Below are positions 33,160 to 45,106 of a DNA stretch of 64,000 nucleotides, piece by piece. The notes below the pieces were generated by a model that was given only the letters and a program-made list of their open reading frames with translations, made no database searches and was not told the DNA's origin. This stretch comes from Tetraselmis striata (taxonomy: Eukaryota; Chlorophyta; Chlorodendrophyceae; Chlorodendrales; Chlorodendraceae), in assembly GCA_006384855.1 (NCBI GenBank), contig VCJN01002992.1, positions 434,001 to 498,000 of the forward strand, read 5' to 3'. The stretch's first letter is position 1. The number at the start of each line of letters is the position of its first letter. A program made the position numbers and the translations under genes.

Positions 33160-33255
33160 TGATGAGTGACGCTCACATCAAAGGCTATATGTATGCTAGA
33201 CGAGACAAGGAGAGATACCATTCACTAGCGACGACAGAATCATCGCTCTAGAGTG
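33160..33255 (+). repeat. Repeat copy, partner at 35420-35515
   Basis: Shares AGTGACGCT, ACATCAAAGG and AGACAAGGAGAGATACCATT, then CATCGCTC, with 35420-35515. Both lie near the LTR-like repeats below and may belong to the same fossil. Confidence 0.6.
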
Positions 33256-33684
33256 CACCCCCACATACCTTCTCGAGGTTGTGCGAGAACATCTTCATGC
33301 CCAAAGCCCGCACGTTTTGGATATCCTGTAGTAGATGGCGAATGGATGGAACTCCACCACGGCCGTTACGACGACCTCCAAGTCTCGCCAACATGTCGGC
33401 TTCGTGACTTAGCATTGATTGCCCTTGCCCCACCACTACCATCTCCCTTTTCATAGCGAAACCTCGCCTTTCTTTACGTGCGTGGCCTCATGCACCTGCG
33501 ATCATCAAGCGCGGTGGGAGAGCTGCTCATCAGTTCCGTGAGCAAGAGGCCGGCGAGGGGGGGGATGACTGCTGGAAGAAGCGGCTTCGGACGTGATACT
33601 CGTGATATCATCAAGCACCAGAATGGACTCACGTCCCCAAATACTGCCCTTCCAATCAGCTTCAATCCCCAAAATCGAACTACG

Positions 33685-33912
33685 AAACGGCTCGACCGCG
33701 GAGGTGATGGTGAGTGGAAGTGCTCGGAGCATCTTGTTGTGGGAGCAGCGAGCCGGGCTCGAGCTGCGGGGATTGTGGGCAAGAAGAGAGTGAAAGCCGA
33801 GCGGCCGGCGGGCCGGGAGACAGGCACGCGCGCGCAAAGGCGCGCGGGACATGTGCCCGACCGGTGTTGGGGTATCGGCCGGCGCTATGGTATCGGGCAG
33901 ATTCCAACAACC
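33685..33912 (-). repeat. LTR-like repeat, copy 1
   Basis: About 85 percent identical by eye to 35056-35289 and in the same orientation. On the minus strand it begins TGTTGGAATCTGCCCGATAC, which resembles the start of many Ty1/copia-type LTRs. The 1.1 kb between the copies has no recognisable gag or pol, so an internally deleted LTR element or a simple segmental duplication are both possible. Age looks moderate to old. Confidence 0.45.
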
Positions 33913-34738
33913 CCCCTCAATTGTGCACGTTGGTCATCTCCGTCGGACCGTTGTGTGCAATTGGAACAATGGTCGGAATCTGGCGCTAATGTATAATACC
34001 AAACAATGGCAGTAATCAATAGCGACTACCATATACATCCTTGCTGATAGCTTCCGGGCGACGTGCTCCCGCGTGCTGCAGCGCCTCCCCGCTGGGTTGT
34101 CTTTGGCGGACTTTCGGCTATTCCGCTGGAGCTGATTATCGCCGCCATGGGCGAGGTCGCGAGGGCGTCATCTTTGTGCTCTGTGCGGTGCCCGACAGCG
34201 TCACAACGAGCTGCGGGGATGCTGAGCACCGTCGACTCGCATAACTCGGCGGGCCGCCGCTGTCGGCTGAGGATGGTCGCCCCCCTCGTTTGACAGCATG
34301 GCTTTGACAGTCTTTCGGCTGCCGGGTACCTCGTTGTGAGAAACGATATGGCTTGATGCTCCAACCGTAGATCATGGCATGAGCATATGGTGCTGCGGAG
34401 GTGCACGCTATGATCATACACAGGGTTGCATCCATAGACCGTCCGGTAAAACGAGGCTGGAGTGCATCCCCATGCCGGTAGGATGCTTGGGGAGAGGTTG
34501 GGAGCCCCGTCGGACAAGTAAGCGAGACCTTCTAGCAGGCGGGACGTGATAGATAGGCGGGACCTACTGGGTAGGTAGGCGCCTAGGCAGTTTGCGTGTT
34601 GTTCTCGCTGCGACGATCTTGGATAGCTTCCAAAGTGACGCGCTCCGCGCTGAAACGCTCCACTGGGTTCATGTTTCTCTGGAATATGAATCTGATAGTT
34701 AAGCACAATGGGGGGCGACAAAATCCCGGGGACTACTT

Positions 34739-34865
34739 GTATGTTGAGCGCAGCCCCGGAGGCTGGCTCTTTCCGGTCGGTAGGCGGAACCCCGACACGG
34801 TAGGTTGAGCGCAGCCCCGGAGGCTAGCTCTCTCGGGCCGGTTGGCGGAACCCCAATACGGTGTC
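34739..34865 (+). repeat. Tandem ~62-bp repeat, two units
   Basis: Two units share GTTGAGCGCAGCCCCGGAGG, then CTAGCTCTCT-like and GGCGGAACCCC words. It lies between the two LTR-like repeats. Confidence 0.75.
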
Positions 34866-35055
34866 GGGAGGGTTGTGTACTGGCACCGGAGGCTCAGCGT
34901 CCATCCCCCGCCCCTTGCTGTGGGCTTGTTTTTGGCGCCCTGTGGCAACCGCCTCGGCCAATTTTCGAACGACTCCGGACGTGCGCCGAACGCACGGACT
35001 TCTCCATGTATACCCCGCTTGCGCCCACGTGACGTGTGAGGGCCCATAACGTAAA

Positions 35056-35289
35056 TAACGGCTCGACCGCGGAGGTGATGGTGAGTGGAACTGCTCGGAG
35101 CATCTTACAGTCGGAGCAACGAGCCGGGCTCGAGTTGCGGGGATTGTGGGCAGCCAAGAAGAGATTGAAAGCAGAGCGCCCGGCGGGCCGGGAGACAGGC
35201 ACGCGCGCGCAATAACGGCGCGCAGGACATGTGCCCGGCCGATGCTAGGGTATCGGCCGGCGCTAGGGTATCGGGCAGATTCCAACAAC
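35056..35289 (-). repeat. LTR-like repeat, copy 2
   Basis: Partner of 33685-33912, sharing AACGGCTCGACCGCGGAGGT at one end and GTATCGGGCAGATTCCAACA at the other. Confidence 0.45.
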
Positions 35290-35419
35290 TACATCACTAA
35301 GCTAAACCAGCGTACCGACGCCTCATGTAGTGTATGTATCCTATAGCATGGGGGCGGAAGAGGAATAGTCGTGCGGTTCTACTGGTGGCTTTGCACTATA
35401 AGACCGGCCATATTTGAAA

Positions 35420-35515
35420 GGAGTGACGCTAACATCAAAGGATATATGGCAGAGACAAGGAGAGATACCATTCACTATAGCGGCGACAATTTCATCGCTC
35501 CGAAGTACAACCCTC
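35420..35515 (+). repeat. Repeat copy, partner at 33160-33255
   Basis: Same words in the same order as 33160-33255. It lies outside the LTR-like pair on the other side, hinting at a larger duplicated or nested structure. Confidence 0.55.
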
Positions 35516-36947
35516 GCTGGAGGGTACCCGTTGCATCGTGGGATTGGTGTGTCGCGAGGTTTGCACCTACCACTAAGTGTCGCTAAACCACTGGATCCTC
35601 GTCTAGAAGAAGGGCAGCGTTCCCGTGGACAAGCGCGGAAGCTTGAGCAACCCAGTGTCTAGGTCCAAGCAAGTGTAATACCTTCTTGATTGTGTTCTTA
35701 ACGTCGTACTTAGCCCTGGCCCTACGAACTACCCCACCGTCTTATTCGTCTACTGGGCTCCAATACTGCCGCCGACCCGCCCGATCATGCTGCGGATGCC
35801 CGCGCCTCCCGACTCACTTTCGCGGACCAGCTACCTTCTGCGCGCGCCCGGGGCGCTTTTCTTTCCGCGGAACGTGCGCTAGCGACCGTGCCATCGCTTC
35901 TTCATGGCCGCCCGTCAACAAGGGATTCAACGCAATGGTTCTGGTGATTGTGAAGGGTATGGGAGGCGCGCGCGGCGGGGGGCGACATCTTTTCTAATTT
36001 GATTTCATAATTCCGCACTACATCGTCACCCTCTCCGGAGGGCACCCTCTGCGGAAGGCCCCCTCCCGAGAGTGGCGTCCCGAGTGGTACTAAACCCGTC
36101 GCTATGCCCCCCCCCCCCCCCCCCCCCCCTTCCCGCGCGAACGGATCCTAAATCGCGCCGCAATGTCATTGCTCACTCTTTGATCACCATCAATATTACG
36201 GGGTGGCCCGCCCCTGCTCGCCCCCACTCCATCCGCGCGTCGGCAATGACATGAGTTCATCATGGTGTACGTTCCCGTTCATCGCCATGCATTATTGGTG
36301 ATTTGGTCGGGGGTCGTCGTTTGACTGGGGAGGGCGTCTCGCACTCGCGCGCGCACATTTGGCCATCATGCGGAATCCTCCCCGGTGGGCGTTCCGTTCC
36401 CTCGCGTGGTGCACAACCATGCCGGACTAGCTCAGGTCACAACGTTGGACCCTAGCAGCAGGCGAGCGGGATAACAACGGCGTACTGACAGAGGTACATT
36501 TCAAAGCCTTTGCGCGCGAGTGCGCGCGGTATAACAACGCCGGGAAAAAAATGCTGCTTGAAGCGGGGCCGGCGTGCGGCGCGCCCTGACCTGTGCCACG
36601 TTGGCGAAGCGCATCGCAACTGTGGCACCAGCAGATCGTCGACGATGTCCCCTGCCCATAGTACTTTACCTAAATCTGATTCTAGCGGATGAGGCGGGAA
36701 TCATGATGAGAATCGCTGCTACTACCCAATATATAAGATAAACCCAAACCCGACCCCGACCCGACGAACTATAAGCCCATGCATTTTGCGGATTTATTAT
36801 AAATAGCCATCTATTATTATAAATTATAAAATTATTATTATTATATAATTATTATAAATTATAAATAGAAATAAACCCGCCATCATAAGCACGTGTGCGC
36901 TGCTGCCGGCGCCCGGCCGCGGGTGGCGGGGTACCAGTATCAGTACG
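35516..36947. other. Repeat-rich intergenic region, no gene seen
   Basis: Contains a poly(C) tract at 36108-36129 and a strongly AT-rich block at about 36780-36880 made of ATTATAAATTATAAA-like words. No frame is supported. Confidence 0.4.
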
Positions 36948-37035
36948 TGCGGGATGCGGGCCGCTTTTAGGCGCCTTGCTGTGTTGATTTTCTAATTATG
37001 GGGAACTGTCCTTTTTGTAATTCACATCAGTACGT
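36948..37035 (+). repeat. Retroelement 3'-tail fragment
   Basis: Matches the reverse complement of 8140-8235: CGGGATGCGGGCCGCTTTTA, then GTGTTGATT, CTAATT, GGGGAACTG and AATTCACATCAG. A severely 5'-truncated insertion of the same family as the copies at 4.7-6.2 and 8.1-9.9 kb. Confidence 0.7.
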
Positions 37036-37278
37036 GCTGCCCAGCGGAGAACCTTATCCCTCTCGTCTGCTGCTTTCTCGAAGCTGATCGTACCGGTGCA
37101 GGTAATCCTTACCTGCACTCACTCGCATCAATACGCGTCTGCAACACTCCCCAGCCACCCAGCCCGCCGCCCACCCGTTGCACCGGCGCTCCGAAAATAT
37201 CCACCCCACCTACAGCACGGGCAATTTTCCGATCCAAGACAGCGACCTCCCCCCCCCCCCCCCCCTTGAGGCAGCACG

Positions 37279-38074
37279 ATGGCGGGCGGCACGGCGTCCC
37301 TGGCGGCACGGCGCCTCGCTCCGGCGGCCGGCAGAGCCACCAGCGCGGCAACCACGTCCCCTCCGCCCGGCGCCCGCTCCACGGGGCGCCGAGTACTGCG
37401 CCGCCGAGGCATTCGCGCTGCGCCCCAGCCGCGGCTAAGGCTGCGCTGCAGTGCGTCGGTGAGTCGCTCCCGGGCCGCGCTAGTCAACCTGCAGCGTAAG
37501 GGGCCGCGTGGTCGGCGCTTGCACCCCTGCGCTCGCCCCTTCTCGATCTCGCGCTGTTGTTCCTGTATCAGAAGCCACACGCACTACACGCGGATGTCGT
37601 GGTTGCGTTGTCAACGCGTTGGGATCGGGATGCGTTGCAATCCAGGCGCGGACACATGTTGGCGCCGAGTGCTCTGTCCTATCTTGTCAATGTGGCTCAA
37701 TATACAATACGCTGAGCCTCATCGCAGTTATCCTTTAATGAAACACCTCAGGCGATGTTGGCAGATAGGAAGTAGGGCTGCGCGAATTCTGCTCCTGCAT
37801 TTCCTCTCTACTGTACGTCTGCCTGTCTGCGCCTGTGTTACAGGCTTCCGCCTTCCAGGGCGCAGTCACCGCTGCCTGCTGACCACCTGGTGCCCGGCGC
37901 AGACAGAGGAGGATGTCGGCAGCAGCAGCGAGGAGGAGAGCCGTGAGGAGGGGCCCCGCATGAAGAGCACGCTCAGCAGCCTGAACTCGATCCTGGGCAT
38001 CGATGAGGAGGCGGAGCGCGCGGCACGCGAGGCGCAGGACGTCAAGGTGACCCTCCCACTCCCTGCCCCCAATG

Positions 38075-38131
<57 letters not shown>

Positions 38132-41100
38132 GGTCGCTGCATGTGCGCATATTCAGCAATTCACTCCATTGCTGACAAGCAGCACCCTGATATCTGCTTG
38201 GCCTTAAGCAGCGGATATGGCACTGCCGCTGCCGGCACACAGGAGGCGAGGGGTGCGATAGCTGGTGCTGAGACGGCGGGTGTTGGGCGAGGTCTGTCAT
38301 GTGCGTAGGATGGGATGCGAGCCGCTTCCAAAGCGCCGAAGGGGTTTTGAACGGGTCTGCACTAGGGGAGAAAGTGAGGCGTCGGAGGCTCTGTTGGGCA
38401 GCAAGGCAGCCAGTCAGGCAGGCATGATTTGGCGGGCGGGGTGGGATTATGGGGGGGGGGAGGGGGGGGGGGGCACTAGCTGAGTCGTCTGGAGCGCTAT
38501 CAGAAGAGTCTTTTCCAAAGGACTGATGGCGAGGCTCCTGCCCGCCCCCCGTCTCTTGGCGGTCAGGACCTTGGTCTGGACCGCTCCAAGCCAGCCGCCG
38601 CCAAGGCAGAGAAGTCATATGACACCAGCAGCACCTCCACGGATGCGCCCAAGCCCAAGGTGGAGAGCTCTGACCTTGGGGAGGAGGTCGACCAGAGGAT
38701 GGTGCGCGCACTGATTGGATGTCGCTGCCATCTCATCACCAAGTTTGCCCTTGTCTTTCTCACCAGTATGCGGTGTTTGTGGTAGAAATTACTAGTTCCT
38801 GTGGCGGAAGCGATGGAGGCAGAAGCGGAAATACATACATACATCCATCCATACATACATACATAATATACATATATACGTATACTCTGGTGTGTGTGAA
38901 GGGGAGGGAGAGTGCACCGTCATCGCTTAGGTGCAGGTGCACTCTTGGCTGTTCTCATTTGCAATCGTGGCGTTGATTAAGACGCAAACAGGGCGTTATG
39001 AGGCAGGCGGCGTGCTCCCTGACCCGCTGACTGAGTGCCCACACGGCAGACCCGGCTGATGGAGCAGGCCAAGAAGCTGCGGGAGGAGGAGAAGGCGGGC
39101 AAGGTCCTGAGCGAAGGTAGGTGCCCCGTTGGCAACAGGCTTGCGGGTGCGGGGAGCGTGAGTGTGAGTGTGAGTGCGCGTGTGAGTGCAGAGGGGGGCG
39201 GGCGGGGGGGGGGGGGGGGATAGTGGCCGATGCTGCTCGCTCCTGCGTCCATACTTCTCCTCCGCCACATGACAGCTAGGATTGTGCAAGCGCATCATTC
39301 AAGGCGCCGCTCCTCGTGGGGCACGCCGTCCACGGGATAGTCTCACCCGCATCTCACTATGCATGTGGGAATCCCAGTCTTTCCTCCCTTGTGATGTGAT
39401 GCTGACGGTGTTGTCGAACGGAAAAAAGATACAATACAGTATTTCTTACAGGTACATCCAAGTGCCTAAATGGGCAGGCTGTCTTGCGGCTCGACTCCAT
39501 GAACCCGCAGAGGTTCCGCACATAGCCCATTGCGCGTCAGCCCACACAGGCCGAGTCCTCGACCCCTCCCTCCCAGCAGCCCTGGCGGCGCATTTGCGGC
39601 TTTCGCATACAGCACGCTGCCGGGGACCCTGGGCACCCGTCACCTACAAAGGAATGATAAGCTATCGGTGTTTAGCATGGCGTAGGCAGCAGTGGCGGGA
39701 TGCATGGGCTGGGGTGCACGGCTCCTCCGTCCGCTAGCCCCCAGTGATGTCCTGCCTGTGGGGGTTGACACCAGGGTTGGGCTGCAGTCCACTTTCCAGT
39801 ACTGCAGGCTGCTGATTATAGGAAGGGCGGGACAGTGAAGGGCATATGTGTGAGGCACATTGGGTAACTGCACTGCAGCCCCTTTTCGGGAAGTACTGCT
39901 GGCTGCAGAGCAGTCGATACTGCAGCTCAACCCTGGTTGACACCCTCCACGTTGCCCCTCCGCGACGCGCCGCGCAGACGAGGGCAAGTTCCGCGAGGAG
40001 TTTGAGAGCCTGCTCACGGTGCTGTCCCCCGACGGCGGCATCCCCAAGGACGACCTCAAGCTGCTGAAGGACAAGGTGCGTGTGGGGCCGACCTCGGCGG
40101 GGCTCTGTGCCAGGCACCAAGCTCAAGGGGGGGCGGGGGGCGGTTGCGGAAGGGTTGCTGAAGGGCAAGGGAGCTCACAGCATTGCTCACAATACCGTCG
40201 CGATGCTTGTGACGAAAGCCCCTCCCCAGTGATCAATCGGTACTCGTGGTATAAATAGCTACCAATGAGGCAACGGTGTACGTGCCATGCCATACCTACA
40301 AATGCACTTGGCACAAGAGGTCAAGTGCTGGTGACGGCTTGGGCCGATCTCCCGGGGCGAACTTTTGAATTGCAGCCTGCACCTGGAATATATACCGGTA
40401 ATGAGCAGCCAAGAAGGCAGGGATTATCAGCTCCAAATGGCACGTCGCTCTTGTCTTGTTTAAGCTACTATGATACGCATCCTTCAGGTACACATGTATT
40501 TCCATGCACCTCTCGCACAAGGTCATGCCTGTGCAAGTACATATTTTTGTAGTACCTGGGCGTTCCTTGATATTCCCGGTGCACCCAAATTTCGGAACAT
40601 GCACAGACATTTGTTTATTACCGTCCGGTGGTACCTTGCCCAATACTCGAGACTGTCTGTAGTGTTACGTGTATGTACATACCTCACCCATCATAGTATC
40701 ACGCATTTGATTGCGGGTGGGTGATGGTTGTCAGGGTGCTCATTCCTGATGGGGCCTGCTGCCACCGCGCGCCCAGGTTTTTGGGCCCATGAACTACTGG
40801 GTGACGGAGACCCGGCAGGCGGAGGAGCGCGACGGCTACCTCATCCGCGGCAACCTGCGCGGCCCCGCGGAGGAGGTGTATGTGGAGGTGTGCCCCCCCC
40901 CCCCCCCCCCCCCCGCCCTTGTGCCGCCCGACCCGCTGCCTTTCCTGCATTCCCCTTCCCCGTGTTGGCACGTGTCCTCGGGCCTGACCACCTGCCGCAA
41001 TCTTCTGGCGCAACACTCCAGGTTATGACCAAGACCCGCGAGCTCTTTGGCGGCAAGTACGAGGTGATGCCCGTGCCGACCCGGCCGCATTCCGTAACCG

Positions 41101-41175
41101 CACGCCAACTTTGCTGTGTGTGACTGATTTTCATGACCGCCACGTGAAGATTGATAAAGAATACAGAGAGGGGGT

Positions 41176-41210
<35 letters not shown>

Positions 41211-42578
41211 CGCCCTTTCATAGAGCTGTAGGCGGCGTTAGGGTATCACAGCGAAATGGAAACACAGCGAAGCCCTGCGGGTAAACAGTATTCATCCCGA
41301 CTTTCATCAGATGACACCGTACACATAGCGCGGAAACTCTGCCTCGGTGTTTGGAAACCTGCATCATCTTTGCGTCCTGCTGCCCCATTTGAATGTTTCG
41401 GTAATGGGCAGCGCTATCGGAGCCAGGGTTGCCGTACTGCCCAGTCCTGCTTCCTGCTGGGACGCGACTGGAACTGAGCTGCCGCCCCGGCGCACCGCAG
41501 ATGCTGGTGGTGGAGGACCCGGACCAGGAGCCCGCCTCGTTTGACGAGCCGCCGCGTCCGGCGTTCAAGCTGGTGCCGGCCTCCTCCGCCAACCCGCCGC
41601 CCGCCGCATCGTGGCAGATCATCGCAGGCCTGGTCCTGCTGGCGCTCTCCTTTGGGAGCTCCTTGCAGCTGGGCCTTGTGGCGGAGGTGCCCCCCCCCCC
41701 CCCCCCCCCCCTCGTGCTCCCCGGTGTACTGCCCGGTCTTGCAACTGCGCTTGTGTTCACCATTACAAACGTTTAGTATAATAAAGACTAAACGATGAAC
41801 ACCTTTAATTCCCTGTATAAGAACCTTTTATTTTTCTTACCATCATCGAGGTCAGAATGGACTTCCCTGCTGACCTTTGAGTGAAATCATTTATTTGAGT
41901 ACGGGTGCCGACGCGGTAATACGCACACTGCGGGTAAGAAGCTGCCCTGCCTCCCAGGGCTCAAACTCAGACGAAACTATAGCGCAGCTGTGGCAAATGT
42001 TCTTATATCTCGCATGCAAGTCCGATTTGAGCCTTATTACTACTTGGGCAAGTTTGGGTATACAAACCCAAACTTGATAAGGGTTTGGATATGTGCGCCG
42101 GCACCAGTAACTGACCCCCCCCCCCCCCCCCCCCCCCCCGCCTCTCCCCTTCTGGTTCACCCGCTCTGACACACACCCTGCCGGCCGTCCCTCAGATCTC
42201 TAAGCTTCCCGCGGAGACGCTGCAGTGGCTGCTCAACCCCGACAATCTGAACAAGCCGGACGCAGTGCCGCCCGGCCTGGAGGACTTCGACGCGGTCAGC
42301 TACGTCGCGGCGGCGCTGCCCATTGCGGTGTACGTGCTGGGGCTGCAGGGCATGCACGAAGTCGGCCACCGGCTCGCGGCGCTCGTCAACGGGGTGCGCC
42401 CTCCGCCCCCACCCAGCTGCTGCGAGAATGCGGCCTTGCAGTGACGCTCCTCATCACGTAATAGGCATGGCGTCCTTAAGATGGCATATCTCCTTATCGG
42501 CCGATTGTGCATCATTGTGCATCAATGCTCAAGACCAGTATCGATAGGATCACCCTGCCTCTATAAGGGGGAGGCTAG

Positions 42579-42644
<66 letters not shown>

Positions 42645-44519
42645 ACCGCGCTGAACGAAAAGGCACTGCAGAGGACATCATCAGAGGACAAAATGCAAAG
42701 CAGAGTGGACTTTCAAGAATAAAAACCATCACACATAGACGATGAACAGAAATGTCATAGACCACGCAAGGCTCGATTGGCACCTGCGTGCGCTAGTTCA
42801 GAGAGTCGGTGCGGATTGGTCGGTCACCTGCGTAATTGAGCCAGGCTTTCCCGTGACATCACTCCCGGGCGGGCGAGGTGACTGAGGGGAGTGCGCGCTG
42901 TGCTGCGGCCGACGCGCAGACGAAGCTGGGGCCGCCGCTGTGGATCCCCAACGGCCAGCTGGGCACCTTTGGCAGCATCACCCAAATAAAGTCGCTCCTG
43001 CGCGACCGCGCCGAGCTCTTTGACGTCGCAATCGGCGGCCCGGTGGCCGGCGGGGCCGCCAGCCTGGCAGTCTTCCTGACGGGGCTGGCGCTCAGCGCGG
43101 GCGCGGACCCCAGCACGTCGGAGCTGCTGGTGCCGGTGCCGCAGCAGGTGCTGGCCAGCAGCCTGGGCCTCGGCTCCATCACGACGCTGTTCCTGGGGCA
43201 GGCAGCCCAAGGCTCGCAGGTACCAGCTCCCCCTCTTCCTCCCCCTTGGCTGTTTTGAACTGCCAGAGCATCCTTAATTTCTAGCAAGATACTGAGTCTT
43301 CGCAAAGGGGGGAATAACAAACGCACAGCTCCGCCACGGTGAACATTCCACCTCAGTTCAGTCGTCATTCCAACACTGAGTGAGAGGGCCGCCATCGCGC
43401 TCGCAACGGGGGGCGCCGCCCACCGCCTTACGCTGACGCTGCTGGTGGGCGGCTGCAGGTGCTGGTGCACCCGCTGGTGGTGGCCGGCTGGGTGGGCCTC
43501 TTCACCAACGCGCTCAACCTGCTGCCGGTGGGATCGCTGGACGGCGGCCGCCTCGTGCAGGCCGCCTTTGGCAAGGGCAGCCTCGGCACCACCTCCATCA
43601 TCACCTACATCTGCCTTGCGCTCGGCCTGCTGGGCGGGTCGCTGGCGCTGCCGTTCGGCCTCTACATAATCATCCTCAACCGCCAACCGGAGAACTACAT
43701 CCAGGTGGAGGCCGCTACCCCCCCCCTAATCCCCCTATATCCGGCTCGCCATTGCGCCCGCTCTTCGTCCGCCTCATCTATCCATGGTGGCCCTATTGCC
43801 TGAGGCGACGGATTCCTCCCTGTCGACTCGTCCCAAAGTCGGCGCGGATCCGCACCACATCTGCCTACAGGACATGACATGTCTGCATTGATAACATGTT
43901 GCACTTTCGACCCTATATTTTGGCGACCCCCGTTATCAATACGGCTGCAATCCTATCAAATAGAAAAGCAGTAGAAACCAAGCCTATACCATAGGACGTG
44001 GATTCAAGCTCACGCCACAGGCTCCATTACCTGGGTTCAAGACACCCGCGCCTGTAACGCCAGACTCTTCAGAGTGCGTTGGTGCTGAAGTAAAATAATG
44101 AGGGCAATGCCCCCATTACAATTCTTCGTTTACTTAGGTTGCGTTTCTATTGGCATCGCTTTGTATTGCTTTCCAGTAAGAATGCACTCCAAACATGTTG
44201 ACACGGTTCTGACTACATGAAGTGTCAAACATGTGACATGACTTGACATGGTCGGTGGCAAAAAATGTCGAATTCACATTGCTTGTTGTGTTACGGTCAT
44301 CCTGCCGCTGCACGGGTGTTGCGTCCGCATGTGGAGCAACACGCCCCGCTCACCCCGCGATGTGCCGCTCCGCCGCAGGATTCGGTGACGGAAATCAGCG
44401 AGAACAAGAAGACGGTCGCCGCGGCGCTCATCATCACCGCGCTCTTCATCCTGCTGCCCAACGCGCCCGAGATCACCGATGACCTGCTGTCCGGCGGCGG
44501 CCCCGACAACTTTCTCTGA
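37279..44519 (+). CDS. EGY-type site-2 metalloprotease (chloroplast membrane)
   Basis: An intramembrane zinc protease of the M50/S2P type; plant EGY1/EGY2 act in the thylakoid membrane. Twelve exons join in phase: 37279-37458, 37903-38046, 38504-38701, 39050-39116, 39978-40075, 40777-40887, 41022-41063, 41501-41686, 42196-42393, 42920-43219, 43459-43704 and 44379-44519, giving 636 residues. Exon 1 is Ala/Arg/Ser-rich with almost no acidic residues, as expected for a transit peptide. Exons 2-5 are acidic and Lys-rich, probably soluble. Exon 6 has the family motif RGNLRG. Exon 9 ends with GMHEVGHRLAA (HExxH zinc site). Exon 11 has NLLPVGSLDGGRL (second zinc ligand motif). Both are intact, so it should be active, unlike EGY3. 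Hydrophobic segments lie in exons 8-12. The start of exon 3 is the least certain boundary. Confidence 0.9.
38076..38127 (+). repeat. (TG)n microsatellite in EGY intron 2
   Basis: About 25 TG repeats shortly after the exon 2 donor at 38046. A second (TG)n of about 64 nt lies in intron 9 (42580-42643). Confidence 0.95.
40228..40372 (+). mobile_element. SINE fragment, 3' part, in EGY intron 5
   Basis: Shares ATGAGGCAACGGTGTAC, GGCACAAGAGGTCAA and GGGGCGAACTTTT with the body of the SINEs at 32735 and 57606. The tRNA-Thr head is missing or too diverged to see. An older copy. Confidence 0.5.
41935..42110 (+). repeat. Interspersed repeat, partner at 14145-14290
   Basis: Lies in EGY intron 8 next to a poly(C) tract (42116-42139). 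Also contains a short inverted repeat, CAAGTTTGGGT/ACCCAAACTTG, at about 42050-42075. Confidence 0.5.
42580..42643 (+). repeat. (TG)n microsatellite in EGY intron 9
   Basis: About 32 uninterrupted TG repeats. Confidence 0.97.
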
Positions 44520-44716
44520 CCATCTTGGCATCGAGGTGCCGTAGTGACAGTGTGACAAAACCGGGGGGGGGGGGGGGGGGGGGGGGGCAGGCTGAGCTTG
44601 TAGCCTGTACATGCGGTCCTTCTGTGAGTTTTTGGTGCTTGGCAGCTAGCTGGAGACAAGAGGGGGGAGCGGGGCTGCCGCTGGCTGAGTGTAGCACTGC
44701 GGCGACGGTCGAGGCG

Positions 44717-44721
44717 CTGTA
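44717..44721 (+). terminator. Candidate TGTAA polyadenylation signal for EGY
   Basis: TGTAA lies 198 nt after the EGY stop, past a poly(G) tract at 44562-44587. Matches the green-algal signal, but a 5-mer is weak evidence. Confidence 0.3.
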
Positions 44722-45106
44722 ATGGCTCTGCCGGCACTGTGGCGGTGGCCGCGTGTGGTATTACAGGAGCCAGCCCAGCCCATCGCAGGCGTCTACATTG
44801 CCACCACATCGCTCTTTCGTGCCCATCTTCCTGCGGTTAACCTATTCACGTCCCGGGGCCAGAATGCTGTGTTGCTGGACACCCCAAAAGTGGGTGCTCG
44901 GTCGTTCTTGCCCTCCGCACGTTTGTGGATGTTGGCCATGTTTTGACGGCCTTGCCTTGCGCCTTTCACTTTCTCCTTTTTCCTTTTGGTTGACTTCCTA
45001 GGTTTATATGTCGTGTTACTTCTACCAGATGCCGTCGATGTTGGCATGTGTTGTCTGTGATTTCGGTTTGTAATGCGGGAGAGGGACGGACGTTTGCTTC
45101 CGCCCG

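Noticed and set aside
36780-36880. AT-rich block as a replication origin or scaffold attachment region
   Set aside because: Base composition alone cannot support either; no defined motif.
37279-38175. A single 298-codon reading frame for the start of the EGY gene
   Set aside because: It reads through an intron and into a (TG)n repeat. Donor GTGAGT at 37459 and the acceptor at 37902 give a cleaner, in-phase exon pair.
44002-44065. Possible tRNA (GGGTTCAAGAC B-box-like word)
   Set aside because: No A-box or cloverleaf upstream at the proper distance.
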